From the NCBI GenBank assembly GCA_934643185.1, contig CAKUBN010000028.1:1-29145 (forward strand): a DNA stretch of 29,145 nucleotides. Reading direction: 5' to 3'. The notes under the pieces are model-generated. The model did no database searches. It was not told where the DNA came from and worked only from the letters and a program-made list of their open reading frames with translations. This stretch comes from an uncultured Eubacteriales bacterium (GTDB taxonomy: Bacteria; Bacillota; Clostridia; Oscillospirales; Acutalibacteraceae). Each line of letters begins with the position of its first letter. Within the stretch, counting starts at the first letter, position 1. Position numbers and translations under genes: made by a program. Shown here piece by piece: positions 27,512-29,145 of this stretch.

Positions 27512-28039
27512 ATGAAAATCGAGACAAAACGGCTTTTGCTCCGCCCGTTTACGGCGGCGGACGGCGAAGACCTGTACAGCTACCTCTCCGATCCCGAGGT
27601 CGTGCGGTTTGAGCCGTATGACGTCTTCACAAAAGCGGGTGCCGAAAAGGAAGCCGCGCGCAGGGCAGGCGACCCGAATTTCTTCGCCGTGGTGTTGAAG
27701 AAAACCGGGCATGTCATCGGCAATTTGTATTTTGCGCCGAGCGAGTATGAAAAATATGAATTCGGCTATGTTTTGAGCCGCGCATACTGGAAAAACGGCT
27801 ACGCGACGGAGGCTGCCGATGCTTTGCTGCGCGACGCCTTTGCGCAGAAAAAACTGCACCGCGTGGAGGCGTACTGCCACCCGGATAATGTAAATTCCTG
27901 GCACTTACTGGAGCGCCTCGGCTTCAAGCGCGAAGCGCACCTGCGCCGCGACATCTGGTTCAGAAAAGACGAAGCCGGTGCGCCGATTTGGCAGGATACG
28001 TACATTTACGGACTTTTAGAAGAGGATTTGGGGAAATAA
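27512..28039 (+). CDS. GNAT family N-acetyltransferase, RimJ/RimL-like
   Basis: 175 residues. The opening IETKRLLLRPFTAADGEDLYSYLSDPEVVRFEPYD is the hallmark of the RimJ/RimL-type acetyltransferase_3 group, followed by the FGYVLSRAYWKNGYATEAADALLRDAF acetyl-CoA loop and HRVEAYCHPDNVNSWHLLERLGFKREAHLRRDIWF. The group acetylates protein N-termini, amino acids or drugs; the substrate is not predictable here. ATG 27512 follows AAGGAG at about 10 bp; TTG 27503 overlaps the ribosome site. It is a single gene with its own promoter and terminator. Confidence 0.92.
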   Translation: MKIETKRLLLRPFTAADGEDLYSYLSDPEVVRFEPYDVFTKAGAEKEAARRAGDPNFFAVVLKKTGHVIGNLYFAPSEYEKYEFGYVLSRAYWKNGYATEAADALLRDAFAQKKLHRVEAYCHPDNVNSWHLLERLGFKREAHLRRDIWFRKDEAGAPIWQDTYIYGLLEEDLGK

Positions 28040-28046
28040 GCACACG

Positions 28047-28077
28047 AGCCTGCCGTGCAAAACGGTGGGCTTTTTTT
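28047..28077 (+). terminator. Intrinsic terminator of the second GNAT gene
   Basis: AGCCTGCCGT pairs with ACGGTGGGCT (10 bp, two G-U), loop GCAAA, then seven T. Confidence 0.88.
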
Positions 28078-28091
28078 ATGTAGTTTTTACA

Positions 28092-28120
28092 TTGCATATT
28101 TTGATGCTTTCCTGTATTAT
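28092..28120 (+). promoter_or_regulatory. Promoter of the ABC permease gene
   Basis: TTGCAT (28092-28097), 17-bp spacer, TATTAT (28115-28120), 22 bp before the ATG. Confidence 0.65.
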
Positions 28121-28141
28121 TAAGATAAAGGAGATGAGAGC

Positions 28142-29145
28142 ATGTTTTTGTTGACGGAAGTAAGGCATCAGCTTTTGGGCAGCCGCGGGCGGACGGCGCT
28201 TTCTGTTTGCATTGCGGCGCTGCTTGTGTGCTGCATGTCGTTTTACCTCGGCAGCATCCAGACGGCGGAGAGCGCGGAGAAAAATTTGGCGCAGGTCATC
28301 CCGGTGACGGCGCAGGTGGTCAGCCGCAGCGGCGCGCGCACCGTGGGGTTCGAGATCGACGAAAATCACTTTGCGAACCTCATGAAGGCGGACATCAAAG
28401 ACGCGGTGTACACGGCCTCGGCGTGCGCGAATTTTCAGGAGCAATATCGCACAGAGGACGTGCAGGGCGCGGACACAAGCGTGACGGCGGTGAGTGGGCT
28501 TTCGGCGCTCGTTGGCGTGACGGAGGAGAACATCACGTTTGAAAACGGGTACGACCTCTCGTTTTTGGAGCGCGCGGAGCCGCTGTGCGTGGTGAGCCAA
28601 AGCTACGCGGCACAGTACGGGTTGAATTCGGGCGACACGCTCTCGATGCCGTTTTACGTGACGCGCTACAACGACGACGGCTTTTCGCTGCGGTACGAGC
28701 ACCTCGGCATGCAGGGCGTGAAAATCATCGGCGTGTACGCGGACAGCGCCTCGGGCAGCTCGGTGCCGTGCAGCATGATCGTCTCTGTGCCGTGGCTGCA
28801 AACGGTCGTTAAGGATAATAACCTGCGGTTTTATTACAGCTCGTTCCGCTGTGCGCTGCGCGACCCGATGAAACTGAACGATTTTAAAGATGCCATGCGC
28901 GGCGCAGGCTTTGCAAAGCCCGACCCGAACGCGTTTGATGAGTGCCACGGCGACACGCTTGTGGTGGACGACCAGCTTTTCATTGAGACGGCAGAGAAGT
29001 TGGAGCAGAATTTGAAGGTGCTGCGGTGGTTTTTAGCGCCGTTTTTCGCGCTCGTCATTGTGCTTGTCACGCTGGTGACGTTTCTTTTGCTGCGCAGCAC
29101 GCGGCGGGACATGGCGATCTCGCTTTCGCTTGGGCGGCCGAAGAT
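28142..29145 (+). CDS. FtsX-like ABC transporter permease (N-terminal part)
   Basis: 334 codons, open to the window end. It starts MFLLTEVRHQLLGSRGRTALSVCIAALLVCCMSFYLGSI: a short basic cytoplasmic part and one membrane helix (about 19-38). An extracytoplasmic domain of about 260 residues follows, with the MacB-like ENGYDLSFLERAEPLCVVSQSYAAQYGLNSGDTLSM segment. Then come a second helix (WFLAPFFALVIVLVTLVTFLLL, about 301-322) and RSTRRDMAISLSLGRPK, the conserved loop of FtsX-type permeases. Such proteins work with an ATPase in lipid or peptide export, antibiotic resistance or sensing; the partner ATPase must lie beyond the window. AAAGGAGATG precedes the ATG. Confidence 0.88.
   Translation, partial: MFLLTEVRHQLLGSRGRTALSVCIAALLVCCMSFYLGSIQTAESAEKNLAQVIPVTAQVVSRSGARTVGFEIDENHFANLMKADIKDAVYTASACANFQEQYRTEDVQGADTSVTAVSGLSALVGVTEENITFENGYDLSFLERAEPLCVVSQSYAAQYGLNSGDTLSMPFYVTRYNDDGFSLRYEHLGMQGVKIIGVYADSASGSSVPCSMIVSVPWLQTVVKDNNLRFYYSSFRCALRDPMKLNDFKDAMRGAGFAKPDPNAFDECHGDTLVVDDQLFIETAEKLEQNLKVLRWFLAPFFALVIVLVTLVTFLLLRSTRRDMAISLSLGRPK

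Overview
This window looks like chromosomal DNA from a low-oxygen, endospore-forming Gram-positive bacterium of the class Clostridia, most likely in or near the Oscillospirales/Ruminococcaceae. The evidence is an alpha/beta-type small acid-soluble spore protein, a BofC-like protein, two sigma-G-like promoters, a T-box leader, a clostridial feo cluster (two FeoA, FeoB and a Cys-rich FeoB partner), strong AGGAGG-type ribosome sites and many sigma-A promoters with 16-17 bp spacers. The taxon is inferred, not proven.

Layout. 1-275: the end of a MetE-like methyltransferase gene and its terminator. 340-1368: a RepA_N/DUF6017 replication-initiator-like gene behind a structured leader. 1451-2324: two convergent forespore genes (SASP and bofC-like). 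2374-4878: a class A penicillin-binding protein with a Pro-rich tail. 5017-9051: the aspartate-pathway operon pheB-hom-thrB-lysC, with an apparent internal start in lysC, followed by a 65-residue orphan. 9262-10959 (minus): an acetyltransferase and a D-lactate dehydrogenase. 10985-13263: an SGNH esterase and an esterase/metallo-beta-lactamase fusion. 13277-15776: a DUF2442 protein, then a Crp/Fnr regulator divergent from a MATE exporter with a shared palindromic operator. 15778-19688 (minus): a T-box leader followed by iron-type alcohol dehydrogenase, BASS transporter, LrgA and LrgB. 20018-23552: the feo operon with repeated GGTTAG-N6-CTAACC boxes. 23576-24584: a mutT-HD pair. 24581-24876 (minus): a histidine-phosphatase remnant and tRNA-Gly(CCC). 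24970-26734: an FGGY sugar kinase. 26769-27318 (minus): Hsp20 with a possible leader ORF. 27442-29145: a second acetyltransferase and the start of an FtsX-type ABC permease.

How the genes work together. hom, thrB and lysC make threonine and lysine precursors from aspartate. The most unusual unit is the T-box operon. T-boxes normally sense uncharged tRNA and control aminoacyl-tRNA synthetases or amino-acid biosynthesis and transport. Here one precedes a dehydrogenase and two different transporter types, BASS and LrgAB, both of which include carriers of small 2-hydroxy or 2-oxo acids. The likely specifier reads AUC (Ile), so a role in moving and reducing or oxidising branched-chain 2-oxo/2-hydroxy acids is a testable idea. 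Other notable control elements are the operator of the Crp/Fnr-MATE pair (centred about -41.5 for the exporter and lying on the regulator's own promoter) and the feo boxes.
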